Shown: positions 29,001-35,355 of the stretch, one piece after another
How positions within the stretch are numbered: the stretch's first letter is position 1
Layout of the letters: each line of letters starts with the position of its first letter
DNA from: a virus
Strand: one strand, 5' to 3'
IMG/VR virus record: IMGVR_UViG_3300044655_000524
Location: 1 to 50,654 of that record
DNA length: 50,654 nucleotides
The notes under the pieces: model-generated
Databases searched by the model: none
What the model saw: the letters and a program-made list of their open reading frames with translations, nothing else
What the model was told of the DNA's origin: nothing
Made by a program: the position numbers and the translations under genes

Positions 29001-31312
29001 CTGCTGGAGATGTAATCACACAAACATATAGTCCACAATCCAACGCAACAGTTACGGCTAGTGCTACAGTGTTTAGTAGCAATATACACCCATCAGGCAC
29101 ATCAAATCAAGTTTATATTGTTCGCAATAATCTAATAGACTTTGATTTAAACAGTAGCAACATTGCTGTTAATAGTAATCCTGTAGAAATATCAACCTGG
29201 GGTAACATAGCTAGCGCAGCTAATACAGCACCTTGGTCATGGTCAAATGTTGGAGTTGTTCCAACGTCAATTAGCAGTATTGAAGATGCTAACATTAAAG
29301 TAACCAGCGGTGGCGACTCAGTAATCAGCGTTATAGGTATACTTAACAGTACTGCTAAGTTTGACACTACCGCAGGTAATATTAATATTAATGGAGCAGT
29401 AGTAGGCGTGCTTATTACTGACGTAGAATTTGTTAATACCACAGATTCTGCGTATTCTAGTTATGCTGATGCTAATCCGTTTGACACAGGTGCGTTTGAT
29501 CAAGTTGATTATGACGAAGACGGTAACCCTATTGTAAGCACAGCGGGGATTGATACTCAAATAACTAGCTCATATTTAGATGCTAATATCGGCCTACGCC
29601 CAGAAGATATTAATGTAGATGGTGGTGCGTATGTTGACACATATTCAAGTCATGCTCCGGAAGAATTAATTCCTGGAGTATTGCTAGAAACCTTAGATAT
29701 ACAAGTGTATACTAAAATTAACGGCAATGTTGACATCTTAGGTTATAGAATTTTTAATCGTAGCTATCCATTGTTTAATAGTATTATCAACGAAACTAGC
29801 TTCTTGCGTATTGCTGACGCATATTCAACAGTGTTGGCTACGGAGTTGGCAATTACAGACACAGAGATTTTAGTAGTTGATGCTGCTAAATTAAGTACCC
29901 CCGATACATTAGCGGGGATACCTGGAGTGATCTTTATCGACGGCGAGCGTATAACGTATTGGACAATTGACTTGGTAACTAACACCTTAGGACAAATTCG
30001 TCGAGGTACGCAAGGTACTGGTATGCCGATTGTACACCCAGCAGGCACACTAGTAGTTGATGCCAGTGATAGGCAGTTGATTCCAAATGCTGCCCCTTCG
30101 ACTAGTATCGGAGTAGGGTCAGATGTTGCGCTAATTCTAAGTAATGTTGCTCTAGCAACAGAAACTACATCATTGACAATTGGCGGATATATTGTAGCTA
30201 ACGCAAGTATCATCGCTAATAGCAATGTAGTTAGTATCACTACTGCTACGTCGAGCAACGTTGCTAATATACTAATAGGACAAACTGTAGTTGGTGGTAA
30301 CATTACGGCTAGTACTAGTGTACTGGCTATAGAAAACGTTTATCATGTAACAGATACACCATCATATCAATTGAGACTCAGTGGTAACGTAACACCTAAA
30401 GTGGGAGATATTCTTACACAAGCAACATCAGGCGCTAATATTACAGTTTCAGCAGCTGATCCGGTGTTAGAGGAAACGATAGTATTAAATAAAGTGATTA
30501 CTGCTAATGTTGGTGATTATATCACACAGGCAACGACTGGTACTAATGTAATTGTAACAGCTGATGCTAATTCAGTAACATCTGTTAGTATAGAATACTT
30601 AACTGGATCTTTTGAAACTATTACTGGCAACCTAGCAATCAACGGTGTAGAATTAATAGATTCTACGTACTCTGGAAACGTATGGTCTAATGTAGGGATT
30701 GTTCCACATATTGCGACAGATAGAAATGTAACAATAGTATCGTATATCTATAATACCGCAAATACATTTGCCTACAGTAATGTTGTAGTACAAATGGACG
30801 GCGACATCACAGCTCCGGTGGGCAGCTATATAACACAAATTGGTAGCAATGCTAATGTTATTGTTCAAGCAAATGTTACCTCAGACCCAAATGTTGTTGT
30901 GGTACTCGGTAGTTTGTACAGTTTTGATTTAGCTGGCGGCAATATTTTAATCAACGGCGTTGACGCTAATGTTAAACCTATAATAGAAACTGCAAATCCT
31001 GTAGACTACTTGCTGTCTGGAATATATGTAAATGGTCAGCAATCAAATGTTTATCCGTTGTTTGCTAGCCTGTCAGGCGAAGTAAGTATTGCTGGTAATG
31101 TTAATGTTAGTTCTAATGTTGAATTGGTGATAGCAAATGTTTGGAGCTTAGTGGCCTCAAACGTTACAGCAGGGTCATTTGAAATTGATAGTAGCTCGGA
31201 ACAGGTATTGTTCTTAAAAGGAGCACCAGCAACCTACAATGTGGGTATAGTGACTGAAGATGCGGTAAATATAATAACCACTGAAGACGATAATATAATT
31301 ATTGAGGAATAG
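17090..31312 (+). CDS. Giant baseplate/tail structural protein, 4740 residues (gp7 position)
   Basis: An uninterrupted 14.2-kb gene taking 28% of the window. Position right after gp6 suggests the wedge role of T4 gp7 (1032 residues), but homology to gp7 is not visible by eye. The opening (KFLPGIFQSDVNDKFLSATL, then KFVNFTQYYWLPKGP near 125) resembles the very large structural proteins of aquatic T4-like phages. Residues about 2345-3020 hold seven FG-GAP-type blades. Residues about 3677 and 3787 carry paired GSGYVSQP and GYGYDTTP elements. From about 3940 onward, repeats with GD-ITQ and LTIGG cores recur. The C-terminal end is Val/Asn/Ser-rich and acidic. It probably extends from the baseplate as an arm or receptor-contacting appendage (inference). 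No frameshift or internal stop was seen. Confidence 0.8.
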   Translation: MAARKTNKFLPGIFQSDVNDKFLSATLDQLIAEPNLKNIYGYIGRKFAPTYKAKDSYIVEDSADRQHYQLEPGIVVRDDQQEITFFSSYVDLLNKIEYYGGIVDNQSRLFDNEYYSFDPRLSYDKFVNFTQYYWLPKGPDAVDVYTGSVELAKDFVVSRDPATNRYVFTSDGATVNTLILARGGKYTFQVTQSGYPFWLQTELGVDGKLNATPTVSTRSVYGVENNGADSGTVTFYVPQTDAQDRFNAMQTVYNVDYATPLPYTELHNQLLSRFLADHPEYGGITGSLDGKTLIFVDVSNWTSLGEGAWLSRGIFDENGLQIDGFDNGEVVPDAQRYGVWKVKFIDTNGSGDPIIKLIYVQDVAYNEKVFIKYGIQNANKEFYKEYTGLFERVPVISSIQNKIYYQDGIDADIYGELNLVDPAGYTIDVDADILGKANYTSPNGIDFTSGLKIRFATDVTPTSYQNKEFYVEGVGDSIKLVDVELLVTPESYNDEIATNYPLQKIVVSKAATDVILAGATITIGTSTIIVDTEVPAGKTSIITLSSVADITKGMTVSGTNIASGTVVNDVLPNEVFPEYITIVRSSQDLNAWTRNNRWFHSDVITKTAEYNNTVPFFDQVLRAQRPIVQFESNYQLFNYGRIGKQAIDILDTTTNNAFNELEGKYYTTAFGEDLTAYPNGLRVLFANDIDPLVRDKIYVVSLVYTEASPTTGLPTGDPQIKLTVADDGDSNVYDTLVVKLGRYKGSQWWYTGSQWLECQQKTELQQDPLYDIVDSNEVSFADYTASTFAGTRVIGYKRSSTSTADTVLGFGLSYRNFGTQGDIEFQNYYDTDTFTYVNGGVTVTGNVNTGFLAKIVDRDNITFANVWSTVAEYSKQYQILTFEYDGSSPAFKLDVAPVAETTIPYLKVYVNNRILKSNSWVFDSSTLKVTVNSTLTINDKIDILVYSTEVSQLGHYQIPTNLDLNSQNIDLDTVTLGQMRNHLIELSQNSKELDGNILGTSNLRDIEIKAQGGNILQHSAPVPYASIFLLDEQANLMDSIRLAQQEYTKFKNKFLELSTTLQGIDPIDPISSVDLILTTINAIKNRTFPWYYSDMVPYGPLKTIINDPGYTIFDPLVKTYEITNVFNAYQLSNQAVLVYLNGTQLILGRDYTFNTDRPAITIADTVALEVDDVLGIYEYSNTDGNYIPETPTKLGLFPKFPPEIFEDDTYRTPINVLRGHDGSLTPAFNDYRDQFLLELESRIYNNIKLFDIGSYSDIYAVLPGKFRNNEYSITEANQILSKGFLNWVGNNKLDYSTNSTYENSDLFSWNYNNFVDRLDGEPLVGGWRGIYRYFYDTDAPHQRPWEMLGFTEKPTWWGDYYGPGPYTGGNQLLWDDLEAGRIVDGARAGIDLNFARPGLSQVIPVDEYGNLRNPAEAITKGFQANRTSGNWVVGDCGPVETSWRRSSDFPFAVQQALAVAKPARYFGLLIDTYTYSTNYSLGQYLTGSNHHIEQDKINFNGDISSGTVVRSAGYLNWIADYLTNLGINPSVKITPLLKNYNVNLAYKMAGFSDQKYLQVLAEQSSPSSTNDSIIVPNENYEVHLHKSTPVDKITYSAVIVEKTSNGYSVRGYNLSNPYFTIIPSVANNNYTTVNVLSSQIKVYNNYQSTKLSIPYGYEFRSQQQVADFLISYERNLLAQGFKFDQLNGTLSEIQNWRLSAKEFLFWAQQGWNTGSIIVLSPAIGIISGVTNGTIIDEINDKQHGSKILDQNFKLVKNTEYTVYRSATNFNVVITNGQIIGYIELDLVQYEHVLIFDNTTVFNDIIYKPELGNRQYRLKLIGQRTDAWDGSLSAPGFIYNSGKVDSWAAGRDYLKGELVQYKNQYFVALQNIIATETFDFTYWKTADYSQIKKGLLPNWASNAIKAQSYYDPYGYFNDSETIKYSHGLIGYKPRAYLDDLGLNETTQVEFYKGYIKQKGTANAVDALTQAQFNNLNSAIRYYEEWAIRVGEYGALDQNPYLEISMNESAFGVNPALAEFTTDPSTSNGVTIFSANDLYKSTEGYTGNIALERNSFSDYDNDIPTAGYVNIDDVDATIFDLANYKNLEDRLYLIGSGYTIWVAKDFQQDWNVYRITETDHHVIRVENSLDGYIILETDYPHEFVANDVFMLRNFDINIDGFYQVYKVMSLTRIMVLYTGDTTALTTLDGSGILFRLDSLRFQFMEDTRQYMPPHGWQVGEKVWIDVDAETTATQGQSYSATNLWKVYEKQRPWNLEQRIEKTNDLYITFSNVALANATSTLTIGGNVVSNITLITGNAVGIISNYDIYDANVISIVDGVYNTAIINGQAVTNSAYFADNTTVSTVATNTEYASNDGFGRSIKMSDDTNTIAVGSTLSAGGVGVVTVFDKTVNNAFVQTSTISPDATNTLQFGHHIDIALNAVDGDNEVMAVSAPYSGSGNVGMIYTYNKTVGTTEWTRGQVIAGVAGDQFGYGFAFDEYGHWLYVGAPGNDKTYVYGLKRFITEVSGTNVAPASTSTITVPFTPEVNGDANALVVTSNVRTYIPNIDYTVSGSLLTFLTGSIASGTTLTISQRPYYALVETISGPAGSEFGYCIDSSLNGAQLGIGAPGTTVNVATYSTTISGNVVEVQKSVEVGTATPTYVIDGVTYNLASYTENVAAGSVFAYDRVIEAFNSTEDTVYTTEETIATVYKVTVDDVEVYEGTDYTKTGANQITFNIPIGIGKIVNIHSNKFTLLEKLIGIDSLDGTLGAIQQGARFGSSLTICSNNCAFYIGAPYYNKDTSYNTGAVWKFHNRGTLYGTNTGYAKNPTFTPGDKIRLDNFEITVSGTSLDSLVQDINDANLLGITAVNENGYLRLNSDKTVAKNRLRILSASGTVYADADMAIFAFMQIITNPLGAANEYFGTKVILARNAYMLLIASERGTTKRYTTFDNEVTYFDSNTTGVYDKIKGSGSVYTYELYDDPRDDVEHPGRYQYNQQIDPGDLNPIDQFGAAIDIIGDYILVTAPKDDTTARDAGSIYLFSNPARTRGWKLIRWQQPKVDIESVTRLYIYNKKTNSILTNLEFIDPAKGKILGQAEQDITYKTAWDPALYNQGFNADLDINPDIYWGQNQVGQVWWNLGKVRLVDYEQDTLTYRSINWGNFFPGSTIEVLEWVESTVLPSRYVTAGYDGTPLYADDSAYVSTTFVDSLTITQKYYFWVKDKVTMDAPNSIRTLPISTIQNLIENPKSNGTAYAAIVASNAVIVYNVADYLSASDTILHIDYALKKNTNIIHSEYELVQKDNPTNEIPTKIIRKLVDSLSGQDGSGAVVPDPNLSVADRYGIAFRPRQAMFVDRVTALTSALTWVNSLFVDYPIARQFDLTLLTAQEDIPNIKLSAYDQSVDTEEALLYIDTQPLTVGYKVLVLNNTSLQSLWTLHTLADNKTWTLTQTQSYKTSLFWDYVDWYSTGYSSLTKATYVADTLVDAKKLPYAADDIIKVNNASDGQWQLIAVDSAGVFNVVGIQNGTLQFNIDTLTVTTDVPSIEIRNIITALKDSIFTGQLNGKFNEFFFTLVNYVFTEQKYIDWMFKTSFVSVVHQLRGLTQFPNYIKDNQTYYEDYINEVKPYATKIREYLINYNSSDEFLGSVSDFDLPSYYDTTMKMFRSPSGERSGQDHQLWQTQEYNQWYTNRNHQIESIIVEDPGSGYVSQPSISIISGHGVSVEATGKTGEYTITVDNTVGIRTGYTAIGTGLGVSAKVTNIVGLIVTLDVANINSVNGIVTFQEFAFTAATAEATFDADTGTVTSITVLTNGYGYDTTPQIIVNGSCDVPARAYAVLKNNQVRSISTTMKFDRVGYDTAVREWTANTSYLAGEIVSYGGVGYSVNASLPQGTAVFNSNDFTVYAPADFSNANDRIMAYYSPSNNMPAKDLKQLLYGVEYPGVQVTGLGFNQQPGFTGKVLVKLTFDTPISADSGNIITQPGPDNLLTLSSSLALAAGDVITQTYSPQSNATVTASATVFSSNIHPSGTSNQVYIVRNNLIDFDLNSSNIAVNSNPVEISTWGNIASAANTAPWSWSNVGVVPTSISSIEDANIKVTSGGDSVISVIGILNSTAKFDTTAGNININGAVVGVLITDVEFVNTTDSAYSSYADANPFDTGAFDQVDYDEDGNPIVSTAGIDTQITSSYLDANIGLRPEDINVDGGAYVDTYSSHAPEELIPGVLLETLDIQVYTKINGNVDILGYRIFNRSYPLFNSIINETSFLRIADAYSTVLATELAITDTEILVVDAAKLSTPDTLAGIPGVIFIDGERITYWTIDLVTNTLGQIRRGTQGTGMPIVHPAGTLVVDASDRQLIPNAAPSTSIGVGSDVALILSNVALATETTSLTIGGYIVANASIIANSNVVSITTATSSNVANILIGQTVVGGNITASTSVLAIENVYHVTDTPSYQLRLSGNVTPKVGDILTQATSGANITVSAADPVLEETIVLNKVITANVGDYITQATTGTNVIVTADANSVTSVSIEYLTGSFETITGNLAINGVELIDSTYSGNVWSNVGIVPHIATDRNVTIVSYIYNTANTFAYSNVVVQMDGDITAPVGSYITQIGSNANVIVQANVTSDPNVVVVLGSLYSFDLAGGNILINGVDANVKPIIETANPVDYLLSGIYVNGQQSNVYPLFASLSGEVSIAGNVNVSSNVELVIANVWSLVASNVTAGSFEIDSSSEQVLFLKGAPATYNVGIVTEDAVNIITTEDDNIIIEE
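24100..26150 (+). other. Seven-bladed FG-GAP (integrin-alpha-like) beta-propeller encoded within the giant gene
   Basis: Seven segments each start with an F-G pair and continue through a hydrophobic strand to a GAP-like turn. The F residues are at 2355 (GFGRS), 2409 (QFGHH), 2468 (QFGYG), 2588 (EFGYC), 2755 (RFGSS), 2900 (YFGTK) and 2988 (QFGAA). The matching turns read AVGS, VSAPYSGSG, VGAPGNDK, IGAPGTT, IGAPYYNKD, IASERG and VTAPKDD, mostly followed by G-x-V/I-x-x-F/Y strands. Seven copies is the number that closes a ring in integrin alpha subunits. Inserts between blades 3-4, 4-5 and 5-6 are long. Confidence 0.75.
28950..30890 (+). repeat. Degenerate protein repeats at the C-terminal part of the giant protein
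   Basis: A motif of the form GD-ITQ followed by SGAN-TV recurs near residues 3970, 4430, 4470 and 4570 (AAGDVITQ, KVGDILTQ, NVGDYITQ, PVGSYITQ), usually followed by a NxxxNGV strand. A second module, STLTIGGNVVSN, occurs near 2280 and again as TSLTIGGYIVAN near 4360. The copies are diverged at DNA level, so they are old duplications. Confidence 0.6.
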
Positions 31313-31314
31313 AA

Positions 31315-33252
31315 ATGACAATTAAGATTAGCCAACTAACCAGCGCACCTACGATATTAGGTAATATACTAATACCTTTGGTTAGTAACGTAGCCGGAAC
31401 ATTAACCACAGTACGAGGTAATGTAACACAATTAACAAATTATATTATAGGTCCAGCTGGAGTTGACCTAGCAAATCTCACAGCCAATGCTGGGGCGCAA
31501 GCGGACAGTATTACTACACTAACTAGCAATGCCGCAGTACAAGCAGGTGCTATCGCTAACTTGACTAGCAACGCCGCAGTACAAGGTGGATTAATCGCTG
31601 ACTTAACTAGTAATGCCGCAGTACAAGCGGGCGCGATAGCAGACATTTACAGTAACCTAGCAGTTAAGTCGGGCGAAATAGCAGTCTTACAAGCTAATGC
31701 TGCTACACAATCTGGAATTTTGACAACACTCACAGCAAATGCTGCTTTACAAGCAGGTGAATTGGGAACACTAACAAGTAATGCTGGTGCTCAGTCTGGA
31801 GAACTTGCTACACTAACCAGCAATGCCGCAGTACAAGCAGGTACACTTGCTAGTTTAACAAGTAATGCTGCTGTACAAGCGGGCGAGCTCGCAACACTGA
31901 CAGCTAACGCTTCAGTACAAGCGGGAGAATTGAGTGTCTTAACCAGCAACGCAGCTATACAAGCAGGTGCGCTTACTACATTATTAGCTAATGCTGGTAG
32001 CCAGAGTGACTCAATAGCCATACTACAGAGCAATGTTGCTACACTAGCAAGTAACGCCGCAGTACAGGCAGGATTGATTGCTGGATTAGAAGCTAACGTA
32101 GCTATATTAGGTGATGCTAGTGGAATTGAAGCAAACGTTGAAGCTTTGTTCTCAGCAGTGGGCGTACATACAGGTCAAATAAGTGATCTAGAAAGTAACG
32201 CTGCAGTACAGGCCGGCTTAATTGCTACACTAACAAGTAACGCCGCAGTACAGGCAGGATTGATTAGTTCTTTAGGAGATATCAGCGGGCTCGAAGCCAA
32301 CGTAGCACAACTCCAATCAGACGTAAGTGTTGTGTCTCAAACAGGTTCTAATCTACAAGCAAATGACATCATCCACTCTAGCAATATTAGCAGTCTACAA
32401 TCTAACGTTACAATTTTACAAAGTAATGTAGTTATATTAACATCAAATGCTGCGGTACAAGCGGGCTTAATTGCTAACATAACTGCTAACGCCGGAGTAC
32501 AAAGCGGCCTAATAGCCAACGTCAGTTCAGACATTACAACCGCCAATACCGCAATGAAGGGTTACGTCGATAGTAAAATTACAGCCAACATTGCTGCGTT
32601 AGTTGGCGGCGCGCCTAGTACATTAGATACTCTAAACGAATTGGCTACTGCGTTGGGTAGTGATGCGAACTTAAGTGTAACATTGACTAACAGTATCGCC
32701 AATGTGTCTGCAAACGTTGCTACATTATCTAGTAATGCTGCAGTTCAATCTGGTAATATTGCGGTACTCCAGTCAGCAGTTGGTTCGTTAACAAGTAATG
32801 CGGCTGCTCAACAAACTACTATAAGTAGCTTAGTATCAAATGCTGCAGTACAAGCAGGCTCTATTACTAATATTACCAACGGTACGACAACATTTACAGC
32901 TATTAATTTTGTAAATGGTAGTCGTGTAGTAGATACCCCAACTTCTGCGTTATTGATTGCTCCAGCAAGTGGGTCAGCGTATGTAGCAGCTCCAAGTGCT
33001 AATGCTAACATCGTCCATGGATATACAATTCAAACTACATCAGCAAACATAAGTGTTCATAATTCTACCAATTCTGTTACACATCATTGGCAGTTTGCTG
33101 ATACTGGTAATTTAACCATACCAGTCACTGGTAGTATAGAGGGCAACGTAGCATTTACCATGGCTAATTCATTAAATTGGACTAGTAATGTTTATACAGT
33201 ATCAGACGCTCTAAACCAATTGGCGGAACGGATCAAATTACTAGGCGGCTAA
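31315..33252 (+). CDS. Tail fibre protein with tandem 14-residue repeats
   Basis: A 645-residue protein. Residues 55-236 are thirteen uninterrupted 14-residue units of the form LTSNAAVQAGxIAx, with further copies later (LESNAAVQAGLIAT, LTSNAAVQAGLIAN). Hydrophobic residues at alternating 3/4 spacing fit a trimeric coiled coil or stacked fibre shaft. A module common to phage fibres follows: TAMKGYVDSKI and then GAPSTLDTLNELATALG. The C terminus (ANIVHGYTIQTTSANISVH, then SLNWTSNVYTVSDALNQLAERI) looks like a small beta-structured head with a terminal helix. GAGGAA overlapping the end of the giant gene serves as ribosome site. The receptor is unknown. Confidence 0.8.
   Translation: MTIKISQLTSAPTILGNILIPLVSNVAGTLTTVRGNVTQLTNYIIGPAGVDLANLTANAGAQADSITTLTSNAAVQAGAIANLTSNAAVQGGLIADLTSNAAVQAGAIADIYSNLAVKSGEIAVLQANAATQSGILTTLTANAALQAGELGTLTSNAGAQSGELATLTSNAAVQAGTLASLTSNAAVQAGELATLTANASVQAGELSVLTSNAAIQAGALTTLLANAGSQSDSIAILQSNVATLASNAAVQAGLIAGLEANVAILGDASGIEANVEALFSAVGVHTGQISDLESNAAVQAGLIATLTSNAAVQAGLISSLGDISGLEANVAQLQSDVSVVSQTGSNLQANDIIHSSNISSLQSNVTILQSNVVILTSNAAVQAGLIANITANAGVQSGLIANVSSDITTANTAMKGYVDSKITANIAALVGGAPSTLDTLNELATALGSDANLSVTLTNSIANVSANVATLSSNAAVQSGNIAVLQSAVGSLTSNAAAQQTTISSLVSNAAVQAGSITNITNGTTTFTAINFVNGSRVVDTPTSALLIAPASGSAYVAAPSANANIVHGYTIQTTSANISVHNSTNSVTHHWQFADTGNLTIPVTGSIEGNVAFTMANSLNWTSNVYTVSDALNQLAERIKLLGG
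31477..32022 (+). repeat. Thirteen tandem 42-bp coding repeats
   Basis: Thirteen in-phase 42-base units encode the 14-residue LTSNAAVQAGxIAx repeat. The DNA copies share AGCAATGCCGCAGTACAAGC-like cores with synonymous and conservative changes. They are long enough for recombination to change copy number. Confidence 0.85.
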
Positions 33253-33256
33253 ACTA

Positions 33257-33943
33257 ATGAAAGACAACGAAATAAATAAGAGTATGGATACTAAAATGAA
33301 TTTTAATTCAACAAATTTTCAATCTAAAAAGCAACCAGATGAACGCGGCGGCATACATATTCAGGGTCATATTAAAATATTTGATCCCGAAACTAAAGAA
33401 GTATTTGTTGACAAACGTAACGCAATTCACTATGAAAACATGAGTGAAGCCATTGCCTATAGTCTAAGTAATAAAGGTACCAACTTTATTACAGAAATGC
33501 ACTTTGGTAATGGTGGTACTACAGTTGACCCCACTGGTGTTATTACATACTTGCCAACCAATACTAACGTACAAAATGCCGACTTGTATAGTCCACAATA
33601 CTATAAAATCGTAGATGATACTAACGCGGCCAACAGTGATCCGTTAAGAAATAAAATAGAAATTACACACGTACCTGGTCAGATATACAGTGACATTATA
33701 GTAAGTTGTCTATTAGACTACGGCGAGCCAAGTGGCCAGGCTGTATTCGATAATAGTCAAGATATTAACGGACAGTTCGTATTTGACGAACTAGGATTAA
33801 AAGGTTGGGGACCTAGCGGTGAAGGAACAGGCCCATTACTTACACATGTGATTTTTAGCCCAGTACAAAAATCACTGAACAGATTGATCCAAATCGATTA
33901 TACAGTGCGTATCCAAACATTAACGAATTTGAGCAGTATATAA
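33257..33943 (+). CDS. Virion structural protein, function unassigned
   Basis: A 228-residue protein lying between the repeat fibre and the two paralogous fibres, so probably a fibre-attachment or baseplate component (inference from position). Visible elements are a polar N terminus rich in Asn and Lys, then GGIHIQGHIKIFDPETKE (about 33-50), FGNGGTTVD and a C-terminal FSPVQKSLNRLIQIDYTVRI. I do not recognise a named family. The start at 33257 has AGGCGG ten bases upstream. Internal ATGs at 33284 and 33296 follow an AATAAATA sequence (33271-33278) and could be alternative late starts, but a shorter product would lose only 9-13 residues. Confidence 0.65.
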   Translation: MKDNEINKSMDTKMNFNSTNFQSKKQPDERGGIHIQGHIKIFDPETKEVFVDKRNAIHYENMSEAIAYSLSNKGTNFITEMHFGNGGTTVDPTGVITYLPTNTNVQNADLYSPQYYKIVDDTNAANSDPLRNKIEITHVPGQIYSDIIVSCLLDYGEPSGQAVFDNSQDINGQFVFDELGLKGWGPSGEGTGPLLTHVIFSPVQKSLNRLIQIDYTVRIQTLTNLSSI

Positions 33944-33957
33944 ATTAGGATAAAACC

Positions 33958-35313
33958 ATGTCGTACATTATAAGAAAAACAGACGGAACAACGTTAGGCA
34001 CTATATTAGACGGTACAGTAGATATAGCATCTACTAGTTTAACATTAGTTGGTCGTAACTATAGCAACTACGGTCAGATTATGACCGATAATCTAGTAGC
34101 ATTAGTAGAGAATTTTGCCTACGGTTCAAGTCCAAGTAACCCACTAGCAGGGCAAATTTGGTGGGACACCAGTTTAACTCGCTTAAAAGTTTACACTGGT
34201 AGCTTATGGAAGAACATTAGTTCGGCGACTGCTGATACCAGTGCCCCGGCCGGCGCAATCACAGGCGACCTATGGTGGGATACTATCAATGATCAACTAT
34301 CGGGTTACAATGGATCTAGTTGGATTTTAATTGGCCCAGCCTACAGTAAATTAAACGGCAAGAGTGGTGCTATCTGGGAAACAATCAGTGACGGTTCAAT
34401 AAATCATCAGGTTCTTAGTATCTATTTAAACAATGCTCGTACAAGTATTATCAGCAGAGACACAGTCTTTACACCTTCCCCGGCTATTCCAGGCTATGCT
34501 GTTGTACAGCAAGGATTAACAGCTAATACTAGTATTAACAGTGGAACATTCTACGTTACAGCAAATAACGCAAACTATTTAGGCGGAGTAGTTGCTGCTA
34601 ATTATCTTAGAACTGATATAGACAATACGTCGATCGGATCACTAACAATCAACAACGATAATGGTATTGTTGTGGGATCCGGGAGTGATTTGGCTATTAC
34701 TGTCGCTGGTACAGATGTTGCTATTACTAACCAATCATCAGACGGTGATATTAGTGTTTATGCTAACGTAGGCGGAGTTTTAACACGTTCTATATACGTT
34801 AACGGGTTAACTGGCGCTGTTGAGGTTAGTGATGACCCAACAACTGCTACAGGCATAGCAACTAAACAGTATGTAGACGATAGCTTTACAGATTCTAATT
34901 TATTAGGCACTCCTACAGCGCCTACAGCAACTACCGGAACAAACACTACACAACTAGCTACTACTGCTTTTGTGCAGAATTCAATAAGTTTATATAAAAT
35001 TTATGGTAATGATAGTTATATACAAGTAACTGACACCGGAGCAGGGCCGGGTAGTATTGAAGCAGTTATTGATGGTGTACAGGTGTTAACTGGTAGTGCC
35101 AGTGGCATTAGTTTAAAAAATGGCGCCACAGCAATTCAACAACCCCAAATATACAACGAAGCCGGTAATGCTAGCGTAGCAACAACGAGTTATGTAAAAT
35201 CAGCCACACAATGGTGGGGCGGCAGTGCTAAATTTGTAAGTACTAGTGCTCCACTAGCAGGTGTAAATGATAGTGGATCAAACGACGGCGATTTCTGGTT
35301 TCAATACTCCTAA
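33958..35313 (+). CDS. Tail fibre-like protein, first of a paralogous pair
   Basis: A 451-residue protein. The first 160 residues (MSYIIRKTDGTTLGTILDG, then STSLTLVGRNYSNYG and paired GQIWWDT and GDLWWDT with LKVYTGSLWK) match the next gene position by position and are a recurring N-terminal module in aquatic T4-like phages, probably for attachment to the tail. Middle and C-terminal parts differ from the paralogue: KQYVDDSF near 305 and GTPTAPTATTGTN near 315 are standard fibre shaft linkers, and the end (TQWWGGSAKFVSTSAP) is short. Probably trimeric (family knowledge). AGGA lies upstream of the ATG. Confidence 0.75.
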   Translation: MSYIIRKTDGTTLGTILDGTVDIASTSLTLVGRNYSNYGQIMTDNLVALVENFAYGSSPSNPLAGQIWWDTSLTRLKVYTGSLWKNISSATADTSAPAGAITGDLWWDTINDQLSGYNGSSWILIGPAYSKLNGKSGAIWETISDGSINHQVLSIYLNNARTSIISRDTVFTPSPAIPGYAVVQQGLTANTSINSGTFYVTANNANYLGGVVAANYLRTDIDNTSIGSLTINNDNGIVVGSGSDLAITVAGTDVAITNQSSDGDISVYANVGGVLTRSIYVNGLTGAVEVSDDPTTATGIATKQYVDDSFTDSNLLGTPTAPTATTGTNTTQLATTAFVQNSISLYKIYGNDSYIQVTDTGAGPGSIEAVIDGVQVLTGSASGISLKNGATAIQQPQIYNEAGNASVATTSYVKSATQWWGGSAKFVSTSAPLAGVNDSGSNDGDFWFQYS

Positions 35314-35322
35314 TATGCTTAA

Positions 35323-35330
35323 GATAAATA
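35323..35330 (+). promoter_or_regulatory. Probable late promoter (GATAAATA) before the second fibre gene
   Basis: GATAAATA lies 25 bases before the ATG at 35356 in the 42-base gap between the two fibre paralogues, with AGG further down as ribosome site. It fits NATAAATA. Confidence 0.5.
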
Positions 35331-35355
35331 ATATAATATTAAATAGGTTACAAAT

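Noticed and set aside
31477-32022. Regular repeats that could suggest a CRISPR array
   Set aside because: The 42-base units are contiguous, in frame and without unique spacers; they encode a fibre repeat.
31440-32546. Several antisense open frames with Ala/Val/Cys-rich translation across the repeat fibre gene
   Set aside because: They are mirror images of the sense repeats, have no ribosome sites and do not fit the operon layout.
33271-33278. AATAAATA inside the start of the 33257 gene
   Set aside because: It lies in coding sequence and would trim only a few residues; insufficient to call a promoter.
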